A DNA stretch of 64,000 nt from Halopseudomonas litoralis (GCF_900105005.1 NZ_LT629748.1:3286001-3350000), one strand, 5' to 3'. Shown: positions 47,082 to 58,547, counted from the first letter of the stretch. Made by a program: numbers and translations. Notes: generated by a model from the sequence alone, not told the origin.

Positions 47082-47513
47082 ATGCAGGATAAACAGTACG
47101 TCGCTCTGGAAGCGGTACGCGAACGAGTCGCTGCGCAACCTTTTACTCAACTGCTTGGCGCAGAAGTCAGTGCGGTATCGGAAAGCAGTTGTGAACTGAC
47201 CTTGCCGATGCGTCCTGAACTGACCCAGCAATACGGCTTTGCCCATGGCGGCGTGATTTCCTATCTGGCCGATAATGCGGCGACCATTGCCGGCGCCATG
47301 GCCTTGCAAGCCCCCGCAGTGACCTCGGAATTCAAGATCAACTACCTGAGACCCGGCATTGGCGAACGCTTGATAGCCCGTGCAGAATGCCTCCACGCCG
47401 GCCGTAGCCAGGCGGTGTGTCGCTGCGAGGTCTATACCGTCACCGAAGGAGAAGAGAAATTGTGCGCTGCCGCGCAGGCGACCATCGCTCTGTTACCCAA
47501 GCCGCTCACCTGA
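47082..47513 (+). CDS. PaaI-family hotdog thioesterase
   Basis: 143 residues, one hotdog fold: FAHGGVISYLADNAATIAGA carries the HGG motif and the catalytic Asp/Asn helix, and SEFKINYLRPGIGERLIARA the long central strand. AGGAATGAGGAG lies before the ATG. Likely releases CoA from small or aromatic acyl-CoAs to recycle CoA during beta-oxidation. Followed at 118 bases by a larger thioesterase. Confidence 0.88.
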   Translation: MQDKQYVALEAVRERVAAQPFTQLLGAEVSAVSESSCELTLPMRPELTQQYGFAHGGVISYLADNAATIAGAMALQAPAVTSEFKINYLRPGIGERLIARAECLHAGRSQAVCRCEVYTVTEGEEKLCAAAQATIALLPKPLT

Positions 47514-47630
47514 TGACGAATCATCGCCGCCGTGCATGACGGCGGATTCATGCTGCCATACCAGCTTGCCGCCTCACCCCAGCCTGTCTAGGATGGGCAG
47601 TCCAGCAAGCTTGTCAATGGACAATCAATA

Positions 47631-48440
47631 ATGAGTAACCGTCACGCCTTCGATCAGGCCATTGCCCTGACACCCCTCTCCGACAACCGGTACCAGGGCA
47701 AGACCAGCGAAGCCTTCCAGAACATGGTCGGCCCGTTTGGCGGGAGCACCGCTGCTACCCTGCTGAATGCGGTATTGCAGCATCCGCAGCGGCTGGGCGA
47801 CCCAGTCTCCCTGACCGTCAACTTCGCCGGGCCAGTAGGCGAGGGCGAATTCGAGGTAGAAGCCACGCCACTGCGCACCAACCGCTCGACCCAGCACTGG
47901 TTACTGCTGCAGAAACAAGATGGCGAGGTGGTCACCAGTGCCACGGCCTTTTTCGCCCTTCGCCGTGACACCCTGACAGAGCAGCAGTTGTGCGCTCCGC
48001 CAGCGCCTGCACCAACCTCGCTGCAGCGCATGGATATCAGCATCCGCAACTGGTTCAAGCAATACGATTTCCGCTTTGTCCACGGTATACCGTTGATGGG
48101 CCGCGCAGAAGGACAGCCGCTCGATACCGAATCACTGTTGTGGGTGCGCGACGCTGTGGAACGGCCGCTGGACTTCACTTCGCTGACAGCGCTGGGAGAT
48201 GTGTTCGCCCCGCGTATTTTCCTGCTGCGCAAGAGTTTTACGCCATCGGGCACGGTGTCCATGACCCACTATTTTCATGCCACCAGCGACGAGTTGGAGC
48301 AGGTAGGCAGTGGCTTTCTGCTGGGTCGAGCGCAGGCTTCACGGCTGCATAACAACTACGCCGATCAGGTCGCTCATCTATGGTCGGAAGATGGCCGGCT
48401 GTTGCTGACCAGCACCCAGTCGGTGTATTTCAAGGAGTGA
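47631..48440 (+). CDS. TesB-like double-hotdog acyl-CoA thioesterase family protein
   Basis: 269 residues containing two hotdog domains. N-terminal FQNMVGPFGGSTAATLLNAV resembles the substrate tunnel start of TesB-like proteins, and LTVNFAGPVGEGEFEVEATP the first core strand; the second half holds MTHYFHATSDEL and ends VYFKE. This is the 4HBT_3/TesB-like thioesterase group; substrate is unknown. No ribosome site better than CAATCAATA is seen. It stands alone, with the crotonase/ligase pair on the opposite strand downstream. Confidence 0.82.
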   Translation: MSNRHAFDQAIALTPLSDNRYQGKTSEAFQNMVGPFGGSTAATLLNAVLQHPQRLGDPVSLTVNFAGPVGEGEFEVEATPLRTNRSTQHWLLLQKQDGEVVTSATAFFALRRDTLTEQQLCAPPAPAPTSLQRMDISIRNWFKQYDFRFVHGIPLMGRAEGQPLDTESLLWVRDAVERPLDFTSLTALGDVFAPRIFLLRKSFTPSGTVSMTHYFHATSDELEQVGSGFLLGRAQASRLHNNYADQVAHLWSEDGRLLLTSTQSVYFKE

Positions 48441-48571
48441 CGTGATGGGCTGGCTCGCTGTCAGCGCTTGCCCGAGTCATCGAGCAGGAGCTCGACAACC
48501 CACAAGGCGGGCCGCAACTTCACCGTCAGCCGCGGTGCGAAACCTGACTTCCGGAAGGTAGCGCGTCAGCG

Positions 48572-49237
48572 CTACGCTGATAGCGCCGCAGCCACTTCTG
48601 CCCTTAAAGGCGCATTGAGCAGCAAGCGGGTTTCCCGGTAGGCCTGTCGATGCAGCGCAGCCAACTGTCTGGCCTTTTCCCTGGCACGTTCCAGCAATTC
48701 ACCGCCTGTAGCCAGCTCATCATAAAAGCCGGCATCAAGCGCCTGCTGTGGCTCCAGCGTCTGAGCCTGCAGGGCGCAGCGATTGAGCCAGGACGGTGCC
48801 AGGCGCGTGCGTGCCTGAGGCATGGCGGCATCGGGCATGGTCATGCCGATGGCTACCTCATTCAGGCCGACGCTGAAAGCGCCTGCCGCGCCGATACGGT
48901 AGTCGGCCAGCAGCAACATGAAGGCCGCCTTGGCCATGGCATGGCCGGTACTGGCAATAACCACCGGCGCGGGGTAGTCCAGCAGCGCCAGAGTCAGCCG
49001 ATCACCCGCGGCGCGCATGGCATCACAAGCCGGCCCGCCCGCGGCGATCAACTTGCGATCGTAGCCGCCACTGAAACAGCCGGCCCGGCCATAGATAAGC
49101 AGCGCCGCATCCGCCTTCGCGGCATCGGCAATGGCCGCCAGCAAGCTTTCCAGCATCTGTTCGGACAATGCATTGACCTTGCCATCGTCCAGAGCGATCT
49201 CCGCCACGCCATCAGTGATACTCAGCGACAGGCTCAT
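48572..49237 (-). CDS. Short crotonase-family (enoyl-CoA hydratase/isomerase) protein
   Basis: 221 residues, shorter than the usual 260. GRAGCFSGGYDRKLI is the oxyanion-hole strand and TGHAMAKAAFMLLLADYRI the second conserved block. A Glu at VGLNEVAIGM matches the first catalytic Glu of crotonases, but the second Glu position is not evident (LNRCALQAQT), so simple hydratase action is doubtful; isomerase or hydrolase activity is possible. It overlaps the upstream ligase gene by four bases (ATGA), so the two are translated together. Confidence 0.8.
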   Translation of the reverse strand: MSLSLSITDGVAEIALDDGKVNALSEQMLESLLAAIADAAKADAALLIYGRAGCFSGGYDRKLIAAGGPACDAMRAAGDRLTLALLDYPAPVVIASTGHAMAKAAFMLLLADYRIGAAGAFSVGLNEVAIGMTMPDAAMPQARTRLAPSWLNRCALQAQTLEPQQALDAGFYDELATGGELLERAREKARQLAALHRQAYRETRLLLNAPLRAEVAAALSA

Positions 49238-50859
49238 ACGCTTACCTCAGCCCGCGCTTCATCCCGCAAAACCCGGCGCAGCAGTTTACCGACGGTGGAC
49301 TTGGGCAGATCATCACGGATCTCGACGAAGCTCGGCACCTTGTAGCCGGTCAGTTGCTCACGGCAATGGGCGACAATGTCGGCTTCACTCAGCGTGTTGT
49401 CATGCAGGCTGACGTAGAGCTTGATGGCCTCACCCTTGCGCTCGTCGGGGATACCCACCGCCACGCATTCACGGATACCGCGATGACGCATGACCGCGTC
49501 TTCCACCTCATTGGGATACACGTTGAACCCGGATACCAGAATCATGTCCTTCTTGCGGTCGACCAGCTTGAGGAAGCCGTCCTCGTCGATGACACCGATA
49601 TCACCGGTCTTCAGCCAGCCATCGGCGGTGAAGGTTTCAGCAGTCGCGTCCGGACGCTGCCAATAGCCTTTCATTACCTGCGGACCGCGTACCAACAGTT
49701 CGCCTGGCTCACCGGTCGGCATTTCGTTACCGGCATCATCCACGATCTTCAGTTGGGTATCGATGATTGCCTGGCCGATATAGCCTTCCTTATAAGGAGT
49801 GGTGGCGGTCGCTGCAATGACCACCGGCGAGGTCTCGGTCATGCCGAAGCCTTCACGGATGACGCTGCCGGTGCGCTCATGCCAGCGCTGAGCGATCGAC
49901 AGATTCAGCGGCGCGCCGCCGGAGTTGACCCACTTCACCTGACTGAAGTCGATACTGTCGAATTTCGGGTGGGCCATCAGCGACACGAACAGGGAGTTGA
50001 TGCCGGTCAGCAGGGTGATCCGGTGCCGCTGCATATCGGCAATCATGCCGTCCAGATCCCGCGGGTTGGTGATCAGTACACTATTGAAACCGGTGAATAC
50101 CGAGGCCAGGCAGTTCGCGGTGAAGGCGAAGATATGGTAAAGCGGCAGTGGCGAAACACGCACTTCGTTGCCGTATTCCAGCTCGCCGGGGTTGAGGATG
50201 CTCACCGCCTGCAGGACATTGCACAGCAGGTTGTTGTGGGTCAGCATCGCCCCTTTGGACACACCGGTGGTGCCGCCGGTGTATTGCAATACCGCCAGAT
50301 CCTCCAGACCTCGCGTCTGTTCGACTTCCGGCAGCGTCCTGCCCACGGCTAATGCGGTCATGAAGCGGGTCATATCCGGCTCGTCGTTGTGTTCCTGCGG
50401 ATGGCGCCAGTCGTCCAGGCTGGTGACGATCAATCGCTCGATGGCGGTGTCACTCTGAACGCTGCGTACCAAGGGTACCAACTTGTCGAGCACCACCACC
50501 GCCTTGGCACCTGAATCAGCAAACTGGTGCCGCGTTTCCGGTGCGGTGTATTGAGGGTTGGTGTTGACGATGACCAGACCGGCCTTCAGGGCGCCGAAAA
50601 TAGTCACCACATATTGCAACAGGTTAGGTAACTGAATGGCCAGCCGATCACCCGGCTGCAATCCCGCCTCGTGGCGCAGATAGCGAGCGAAGGCATCGGC
50701 ATGCTCTTTCAGCGCCGTGAAGCTTACCGAGTCCGCACCACAGGAGAATGCCGGTTTTTCACCGTATTCGCGACAGGCCTGCTCTAGCAGATCATGAATA
50801 TTGGTATGGCCGAGCTCGGCCAGTTGGCCGGCAACAACGCAGGATTCTGGGGTGGACAT
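49234..50859 (-). CDS. AMP-forming acyl-CoA ligase (FadD/PimA-like)
   Basis: 541 residues, full-length. LQYTGGTTGVSKGAMLTHNN is the phosphate-binding loop, EGFGMTETSPVV the A5 motif, GWLKTGDIGVIDEDGFLKLV the A7/A8 hinge, and PKSTVGKLLRRVLRD the C-terminal catalytic Lys. It activates a fatty or dicarboxylic acid with ATP and CoA. It is divergent from the IclR regulator, and a palindrome (TTTTGCACAGCGAAA) lies 24 bases before its start, so it probably opens the pathway run by the PimF/PimC/PimD-like enzymes. Specificity for pimelate-type acids is inferred from these neighbours. Confidence 0.88.
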   Translation of the reverse strand: MSTPESCVVAGQLAELGHTNIHDLLEQACREYGEKPAFSCGADSVSFTALKEHADAFARYLRHEAGLQPGDRLAIQLPNLLQYVVTIFGALKAGLVIVNTNPQYTAPETRHQFADSGAKAVVVLDKLVPLVRSVQSDTAIERLIVTSLDDWRHPQEHNDEPDMTRFMTALAVGRTLPEVEQTRGLEDLAVLQYTGGTTGVSKGAMLTHNNLLCNVLQAVSILNPGELEYGNEVRVSPLPLYHIFAFTANCLASVFTGFNSVLITNPRDLDGMIADMQRHRITLLTGINSLFVSLMAHPKFDSIDFSQVKWVNSGGAPLNLSIAQRWHERTGSVIREGFGMTETSPVVIAATATTPYKEGYIGQAIIDTQLKIVDDAGNEMPTGEPGELLVRGPQVMKGYWQRPDATAETFTADGWLKTGDIGVIDEDGFLKLVDRKKDMILVSGFNVYPNEVEDAVMRHRGIRECVAVGIPDERKGEAIKLYVSLHDNTLSEADIVAHCREQLTGYKVPSFVEIRDDLPKSTVGKLLRRVLRDEARAEVSV

Positions 50860-50882
50860 CGGAACCTCTTTTTGGACTATTA

Positions 50883-50940
50883 TTTTGCACAGCGAAATAG
50901 AATACCAAAAGATGCTATTCTATCCATCGCGACTGTGCAA
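50883..50940 (-). promoter_or_regulatory. IclR-type operator region between the ligase and iclR genes
   Basis: TTTTGCACAGCGAAA (50883-50897) is a 15-bp near-palindrome (TTTYGC-N3-GCGAAA). It also forms the left end of a wider interrupted inverted repeat: TTGCACAG (50885-50892) with CTGTGCAA (50933-50940), and ATAGAATA (50897-50904) with TATTCTAT (50916-50923). A further weak inverted match, TATCGCTGTGCAGGA, lies at 50963-50977. The region serves two divergent promoters. Confidence 0.65.
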
Positions 50941-51078
50941 TCATCGGTACAAATCAAAACAATATCGCTGTGCAGGACGTCCGCTGCTGGTATCGTTCTG
51001 CGCACACAGCAATAGTAGCTCGGCATCGATCAACCGGATGCCCGCACACGGATGCCCCTTTCAAGGTAAGAATGCTTT

Positions 51079-51864
51079 ATGAACGACGATCAGGCAGAAC
51101 AGATCCCACCCAAGGACCGCAAGTTTGTCGAGGCACTGTCTCGCGGGCTCGATGTATTGCGGGCATTCAGTCAGGGTTCGGTAGTCATGGGTAATCAGGA
51201 TATAGCCCGGATCACCGGTCTACCCAAGCCCACCGTATCGCGCATGACCTATACGCTGACCAAGCTCGGCTATCTGGCCTACTCGCCACAGCTGGAGAAG
51301 TACCAGCTGGATTCCGGCGTGCTGGCCCTCGGTTATGCCTATGTGTCGAACCTGCGAGTGCGCCAGTTGGCCAAGCCCTATCTGGATGAGTTCGCGCGCA
51401 ATACCAACACCTCCGTGGGCCTGACCTGCCGCGACCGGCTATCGATGATCTACGTCGAGAACTGCCGTCCAGCCGAGATCACTTCACTGCGCATGGATGT
51501 CGGCGTGCGCCTGCCGCTGGCGACCACCGCAGCCGGGCGCGCCTACCTGGCCGCGATGAAGGAAGAAGAGCGCCTGCACGTCATGAGCTCGCTGGCCGCA
51601 CGCAATCCCGAGACCTGGCCGGAGCTGGAAAAGCAGCTTGAGCAATCTTTTGAAGACTATGAGAAATATGGTTTCTGCCTGTCATTGGGTGACTGGGATC
51701 GCAACGTGAATGCGGCCGGGGTGGCTCTGCATCTGCAGGACGGCACACTGATGGCCCTTACCTGCGGCGCCCCGACCTATCTGGTGTCCGAAGACAAGCT
51801 GAAGAATCAGTTGGCGCATCAACTGGCCATTCTCGCCGGCGATATCCAGCGGCTTGGCGTGTAG
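51079..51864 (+). CDS. IclR-family transcriptional regulator
   Basis: 261 residues. The N-terminal winged helix reads VEALSRGLDVLRAFSQGS, then MGNQDIARITGLPKPTVSRM (recognition helix) and YLAYSPQLEKYQLDSGVL; the C-terminal effector domain (about 90-255) has SVGLTCRDRLSMIYVENCR and GVRLPLATTAAGRAYLAAM. IclR proteins of this kind control aromatic and dicarboxylic acid catabolism and respond to a pathway acid or CoA ester. It lies between the divergent ligase and the downstream pimF-like gene, both of which carry TTTYGC-N3-RYGAAA palindromes, so it is very likely their regulator. Confidence 0.9.
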   Translation: MNDDQAEQIPPKDRKFVEALSRGLDVLRAFSQGSVVMGNQDIARITGLPKPTVSRMTYTLTKLGYLAYSPQLEKYQLDSGVLALGYAYVSNLRVRQLAKPYLDEFARNTNTSVGLTCRDRLSMIYVENCRPAEITSLRMDVGVRLPLATTAAGRAYLAAMKEEERLHVMSSLAARNPETWPELEKQLEQSFEDYEKYGFCLSLGDWDRNVNAAGVALHLQDGTLMALTCGAPTYLVSEDKLKNQLAHQLAILAGDIQRLGV

Positions 51865-51929
51865 TCATCAATGCCTTTTATGGCACACCATTTACCAACG
51901 GGCATCGACAACACGCTGTAAGTTTTGTA

Positions 51930-51972
51930 TTTTGCCATGCGAAACGTGGTTTCATTATTTCGCACAATGAAA
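51930..51972 (+). promoter_or_regulatory. Tandem IclR-type operators before the pimF-like gene
   Basis: TTTTGCCATGCGAAA (51930-51944) and TTTCGCACAATGAAA (51958-51972) are two copies of the 15-bp near-palindrome, 28 bases apart start to start, and share 14 of 18 positions each with the site at 50881-50898 when three flanking bases are included. They end 26 bases before the ATG. Tandem sites suit binding of an IclR tetramer. Confidence 0.65.
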
Positions 51973-51998
51973 CTCATCTGATTCACAGGAGATTCAGC

Positions 51999-54092
<2,094 letters not shown>

Positions 54093-54148
54093 TTAACGTA
54101 CGGCCGGCAACCCCGGCCGTCACGCTCGAACAACAACGAGGACCCAAC

Positions 54149-55345
54149 ATGGAAATCCATTACACAGCTGAACAACTCGCCTTCCGTGACGAAGTGCGCG
54201 CATTCCTCAAGCAGGAACTGCCGGCGGACATCGCAGCCAAGGTCAAACTCGGCAAGCATCTGACCAAGACCGATCACGAACGCTGGCAGCAGATCCTGTC
54301 GAAGAAAGGCTGGTACGCGCCGGGCTGGCCGGTCGAGCACGGCGGTACCACCTGGGATGCCGTGGAAAAACACATTTTCGATGAAGAATCCTCCGCTGCC
54401 GGTGCGCCACGCACCATTCCTTTCGGCGTCAACATGGTTGCCCCGGTAATCATCAAGTTCGGCACCGAAGCACAGAAGCAGCAGTACCTGCCGCGCATCC
54501 TGTCCGGTGAAGACTGGTGGTGCCAGGGTTACTCCGAGCCGGGCGCCGGTTCCGATCTGGCCTCGCTGAAGACCCGCGCCGTGCGTGACGGCGATCATTA
54601 CATCGTCAACGGCCAGAAGACCTGGACCACCCTGGGCCAGCACGCCAACATGATCTTCTGTCTGGTGCGTACCGATCCGGAAGCCCAGCAGCAGCGCGGC
54701 ATTTCCTTCCTGCTGATCGATATGGCCACTCCAGGCATCACCGTGCGCCCGATCATCACCCTGGATGGCGATCATGAAGTCAACGAAGTGTTCTTCGACG
54801 ACGTGCGCGTGCCGGTAGAAAACCTGGTTGGTGAAGAGAACAAGGGCTGGACCTGCGCCAAGTATCTGCTGACCCATGAACGTACTGGCCTGGCTGGTAT
54901 CGGTTCTTCCAAGGCGGCACTCAGCCACCTGAAAAAAGTAGCTTCCAAACAGCAGAAGAATGGCAAGTCGCTGCTCGAAGATGTGATGTTCCGCAGCCAG
55001 ATCGCCGAAGTGGAAATGCAGCTGATGGCCGCCGAAATGGGCACGCTGCGTATTGTCGCTGCGGCTTCCGAAGGCGGTGTTCCCGGCGCGGAAAGCTCGA
55101 TCCTCAAGGTGCAGGGCACGGAAATCCGTCAGGCCATCACCCACCTGCTGCGTAAGGCCATCGGCCCCTACGCTCTGCCCTTCCTGCCGGAAGAGCTGGA
55201 AGGCGACTACGACGGCGAATGGCTGCTGGAAAACTACAGCGCGTCTCTGGCCTCGTCGTACTTCAATATGCGCAAACTGTCGATCTTCGGCGGATCCAAC
55301 GAGATCCAGAAGAATATCGTCTCCAAAATGATTCTCGAACTCTAA
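54149..55345 (+). CDS. Acyl-CoA dehydrogenase, large subunit (PimC-like)
   Basis: 398 residues. YTAEQLAFRDEVRAFLKQEL, then the GWYAPGWPVEHGGTTWD segment and YSEPGAGSDLASLKTRAV (FAD loop), KTWTTLGQHANMIFCL and the C-terminal FGGSNEIQKNIVSK. This is the pimeloyl-CoA dehydrogenase large-subunit type. The usual YEGTSEIQ helix reads IFGGSNEIQ, so the common catalytic Glu is absent there and the base must lie elsewhere in this subunit or in the partner. It introduces the 2,3-double bond of the acyl-CoA and reduces ETF. Second gene of the pimF-C-D unit, 12 bases before the small subunit. Confidence 0.85.
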   Translation: MEIHYTAEQLAFRDEVRAFLKQELPADIAAKVKLGKHLTKTDHERWQQILSKKGWYAPGWPVEHGGTTWDAVEKHIFDEESSAAGAPRTIPFGVNMVAPVIIKFGTEAQKQQYLPRILSGEDWWCQGYSEPGAGSDLASLKTRAVRDGDHYIVNGQKTWTTLGQHANMIFCLVRTDPEAQQQRGISFLLIDMATPGITVRPIITLDGDHEVNEVFFDDVRVPVENLVGEENKGWTCAKYLLTHERTGLAGIGSSKAALSHLKKVASKQQKNGKSLLEDVMFRSQIAEVEMQLMAAEMGTLRIVAAASEGGVPGAESSILKVQGTEIRQAITHLLRKAIGPYALPFLPEELEGDYDGEWLLENYSASLASSYFNMRKLSIFGGSNEIQKNIVSKMILEL

Positions 55346-55357
55346 GGAGCGCCGACC

Positions 55358-56491
55358 ATGGACTTCAAATTGACTGAAGAGCAGCAGATGCTGCAGGACA
55401 CCGCGGCCCGCCTGGTACGCGACGTTTACACTTTTGAAAAGCGCCTGGAGTTCAGCGCCAGCGAAGCCGGCTTCAGTATCGACTTCTGGCAACAGCTGGG
55501 TGAACTGGGCCTGACCGCCATCCCCTTCTCCGAAGAGCTGGGCGGTTTTGGCGGCACCGGCGTGGAAACCATGTTGATCATGGAGCAGTTCGGTCGCGGC
55601 ATCTGCCTGGAACCCTACATGGAATCTGTGGTTCTGGCCGGTGGCCTGATCGGTCAGTTGGGCAATGACCAGCAGAAGGAAGAACTGCTGGGCGCCATCG
55701 CCAGCGGCGAGCTGCAGGCCGCCGTGGCACTGGAAGAACTGCACAGCCACTATGTGCTGAATGATGTTCAGACCACTGCCAAGCAGAACGGCGGTAGCTG
55801 GACACTGAGTGGCCGCAAAGGCGTGGTCATCGGTGGCCACACTGCTGGCAAAATCCTGGTCTCGGCACGCACCGCGGGTGATGTGCGCGATCAACAGGGT
55901 ATCAGCCTGTTCATCATCGACCCGACTGCTGCAGGCGTCACTCGCCGCGTCTATTCCACCGTGGATGGCCGCAAGGGTTGCGAACTGGTGCTCGACAACG
56001 TTCAGGGCGAGCTGCTGGGTAATGCCGGCGATGCCTATGACGCCATCCGCTACCAGAGCGGCCGCGCCATTGCTGCTCTGTGTGGCGAAGCGGTTGGCGC
56101 CATGCGCACCGCCTGTGATCTGACCCTGGATTACCTGAAGACGCGCAAGCAGTTCGGCCAGCCGATCGGCAAGTTCCAGGTTCTGCAGCACCGCATGGTC
56201 GATATGATCAGCGAACTGGAGCGCGGCACTTCCATGGCTATCCTGGCAGCCTGCCTGGCTGATGACGAGGATAGCGAAGAGCGCAGCGCCAAGCTCGCAG
56301 CCGCCAAGTTCATCGTCAACCGCGCCGCCCGTTATGTGGCCGAGCAGTGCATCCAGTTGCATGGCGGTATCGCCATGACCTGGGAATACAACGGTGCCCA
56401 TTACGCCAAGCGCCTGGTCATGATCAGCCATCAGTTCGGTGATGATGATCATCATCTGGAAGCCTACGCCAACCAGCTGGTTGTTGCCTGA
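55358..56491 (+). CDS. Acyl-CoA dehydrogenase, small subunit (PimD-like)
   Basis: 377 residues. FKLTEEQQMLQDTAARLVRD at the start and LGELGLTAIPFSEELGGFGG in the N-terminal domain; the middle domain is divergent (VALEELHSHYVLND replaces the usual TEPxAGSD loop); the C-terminus has RKQFGQPIGKFQVLQHRMVD and CIQLHGGIAMTWEYNGAHYAKRL. The divergence and pairing with the preceding gene match PimD, the small subunit of pimeloyl-CoA dehydrogenase. It probably forms an obligate heterodimer with shared FAD sites, which is inference from family. Nothing else follows in the unit before etfBA. Confidence 0.85.
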   Translation: MDFKLTEEQQMLQDTAARLVRDVYTFEKRLEFSASEAGFSIDFWQQLGELGLTAIPFSEELGGFGGTGVETMLIMEQFGRGICLEPYMESVVLAGGLIGQLGNDQQKEELLGAIASGELQAAVALEELHSHYVLNDVQTTAKQNGGSWTLSGRKGVVIGGHTAGKILVSARTAGDVRDQQGISLFIIDPTAAGVTRRVYSTVDGRKGCELVLDNVQGELLGNAGDAYDAIRYQSGRAIAALCGEAVGAMRTACDLTLDYLKTRKQFGQPIGKFQVLQHRMVDMISELERGTSMAILAACLADDEDSEERSAKLAAAKFIVNRAARYVAEQCIQLHGGIAMTWEYNGAHYAKRLVMISHQFGDDDHHLEAYANQLVVA

Positions 56492-56662
56492 GGCCACCTC
56501 TGAAGTCGGGAAAGCAGGTATTTGTCCTGTTTTCCCGGCCAATTCATTTCAATTTGACGGTCTGGGTACTATCGAACACGAAAAGTGCCCGGTATGCTAA
56601 GGCCCCTTTTTAATGTCATGCGCCCATCGGGCGCCTCACAGACTTGTGGAGGACTAACGTCC

Positions 56663-57412
56663 ATGAAAATCCTCGTCGCCGTAAAGCGCGTGGTCGATTA
56701 CAACGTCAAGGTTCGCGTGAAAGCGGACAATTCCGGCGTCGATCTGGCCAACGTCAAGATGTCCATGAACCCCTTCTGCGAAATCGCCGTGGAAGAAGCC
56801 GTACGCCTGAAGGAAAAGGGTGTTGCGACTGAAATCGTTGCCGTCACCGTAGGCCCGACTGCTGCCCAGGAGCAGCTGCGTACTGCATTGGCACTGGGTG
56901 CCGACCGCGCCGTGCTGGTCGAGTCCACCGACGAACTGAACTCGCTGGCCATCGCCAAGCTGCTCAAGGCTGTGGTCGACAAGGAGCAGCCGCAACTGGT
57001 CATCCTCGGCAAGCAGGCGATCGACTCCGACAACAACCAGACCGGTCAGATGCTGGCTGCGCTGAGCGGCTACGCCCAGGGCACCTTCGCTTCTGCGGTC
57101 AATGTGGAAGGCGAAAGCGTCAAGGTCACCCGTGAAATCGACGGCGGCCTGCAGACCGTTGAGCTGAAACTGCCAGCCATCGTCACCACCGACCTGCGCC
57201 TGAATGAGCCGCGCTACGCTTCTCTGCCGAACATCATGAAGGCCAAGAAGAAGCCGCTGGAAACCCTCAAGCCGGAAGATCTGGGCGTGAGCACCGCTTC
57301 CACCCTGAGCACCGTCAAGGTCGAAGCTCCGGCTGCCCGCAGCGCCGGCATCAAGGTCAAGAGCGTTGATGAGCTGGTCGACAAACTGAAGAACGAAGCC
57401 AAGGTGATCTGA
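56663..57412 (+). CDS. etfB: Electron transfer flavoprotein beta subunit
   Basis: 249 residues from the ATG at 56663, with GGAGGA 14 to 9 bases upstream; an in-frame upstream ATG is rejected for lack of conservation. [56 protein letters not shown] (AMP-binding and interface loop) and [24 protein letters not shown] (recognition loop for partner dehydrogenases). ETF accepts electrons from the acyl-CoA dehydrogenases LiuA and PimC/D-like and passes them to ETF:quinone oxidoreductase, which is not in this window. The alpha subunit follows 1 base after the stop. Confidence 0.96.
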   Translation: MKILVAVKRVVDYNVKVRVKADNSGVDLANVKMSMNPFCEIAVEEAVRLKEKGVATEIVAVTVGPTAAQEQLRTALALGADRAVLVESTDELNSLAIAKLLKAVVDKEQPQLVILGKQAIDSDNNQTGQMLAALSGYAQGTFASAVNVEGESVKVTREIDGGLQTVELKLPAIVTTDLRLNEPRYASLPNIMKAKKKPLETLKPEDLGVSTASTLSTVKVEAPAARSAGIKVKSVDELVDKLKNEAKVI

Positions 57413-57413
57413 C

Positions 57414-58343
57414 ATGACGATTCTGGTTATTGCTGAACACAACAACACCGAACTGAATGCCGCCACCCTGAACACTGTGGCTGCCGCTCAGGCTATCGGT
57501 GGTGACATCGACGTACTGGTTGCCGGCGCTGGCTGCGCTGCCGTCGCTGACGCCGCCGCCAAGATCGCTGGTGTATCCAAGATACTGCTGGCTGACAACG
57601 CTGCCTATGCTCACCAGCTGCCGGAGAACATCTCCCTGCTGATCGCCGAGCTGGGCAAGAACTACACTCACATCCTGGCCGCTGCCAGCACCAACGGCAA
57701 GAACTACCTGCCACGCGTTGCTGCCCTGCTGGACGTGGATCAGATCTCCGAGATCATCGCCGTCGAAAGCGCCGATACCTTCAAGCGTCCGATCTATGCC
57801 GGTAACGCCATCGCCACCGTCAAATCCGACGCGGCGATCAAGGTCATCACCGTGCGCGGCACCGGCTTTGACGCCGTGGCTGCCGAAGGTGGCAGTGCTG
57901 CGGTTGAAGCTGTTGCTTCGGCCCAGGACGCTGGTCTGTCCAGCTTCGTTGGCGAAGAACTGGCCAAGTCCGACCGGCCCGAACTGGCTGGTGCCAAGAT
58001 CGTCGTTTCCGGCGGCCGCGGCATGCAGAACGGTGACAACTTCAAACTGCTGTACAGCCTGGCCGACAAGCTGGGTGCAGCGGTTGGCGCCTCCCGCGCC
58101 GCGGTTGACGCCGGCTTCGTACCCAACGACATGCAGGTCGGTCAGACCGGCAAGATCGTTGCTCCGGGCCTGTACATCGCCGTCGGTATCTCCGGCGCGA
58201 TCCAGCATCTGGCCGGTATGAAGGACTCCAAGGTGATCGTCGCGATCAACAAGGATGAAGAAGCGCCGATCTTCCAGGTGGCTGATTACGGCCTGGTAGC
58301 TGATCTGTTTGAAGCGGTACCTGAGCTGGAAGGCAAGCTGTAA
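57414..58343 (+). CDS. etfA: Electron transfer flavoprotein alpha subunit
   Basis: 309 residues. [40 protein letters not shown], then [38 protein letters not shown] and [20 protein letters not shown] contain the FAD-binding C-terminal domain signatures. It holds the redox FAD of ETF; the alpha/beta dimer is cytoplasmic. Terminated by a strong rho-independent hairpin. Confidence 0.97.
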   Translation: MTILVIAEHNNTELNAATLNTVAAAQAIGGDIDVLVAGAGCAAVADAAAKIAGVSKILLADNAAYAHQLPENISLLIAELGKNYTHILAAASTNGKNYLPRVAALLDVDQISEIIAVESADTFKRPIYAGNAIATVKSDAAIKVITVRGTGFDAVAAEGGSAAVEAVASAQDAGLSSFVGEELAKSDRPELAGAKIVVSGGRGMQNGDNFKLLYSLADKLGAAVGASRAAVDAGFVPNDMQVGQTGKIVAPGLYIAVGISGAIQHLAGMKDSKVIVAINKDEEAPIFQVADYGLVADLFEAVPELEGKL

Positions 58344-58366
58344 GAGCTTGGCTGCCAGCAACAATC

Positions 58367-58399
58367 AAACCCCCGGCTTGCGAGAGCTGGGGGTTTTTT
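58367..58399 (+). terminator. Rho-independent terminator of etfBA
   Basis: AAACCCCC (58367-58374) pairs with GGGGGTTT (58389-58396), the stem extends inward through GGCT/AGCT, and a run of six T (58394-58399) follows. It begins 24 bases after the etfA stop. Confidence 0.92.
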
Positions 58400-58547
58400 C
58401 GTTTGGAAAGTGATGCTCCCCCTGCTCCTCTGCATCCCGCAGCGCTTATCGGAAAAACCGTCAAACAAATCCAATTTAACCCATTTCACAAACAAGAGAA
58501 TCCACATCAGAATAAGCTTATTCCTTTAAAACCTAAGAGAATTAGCT

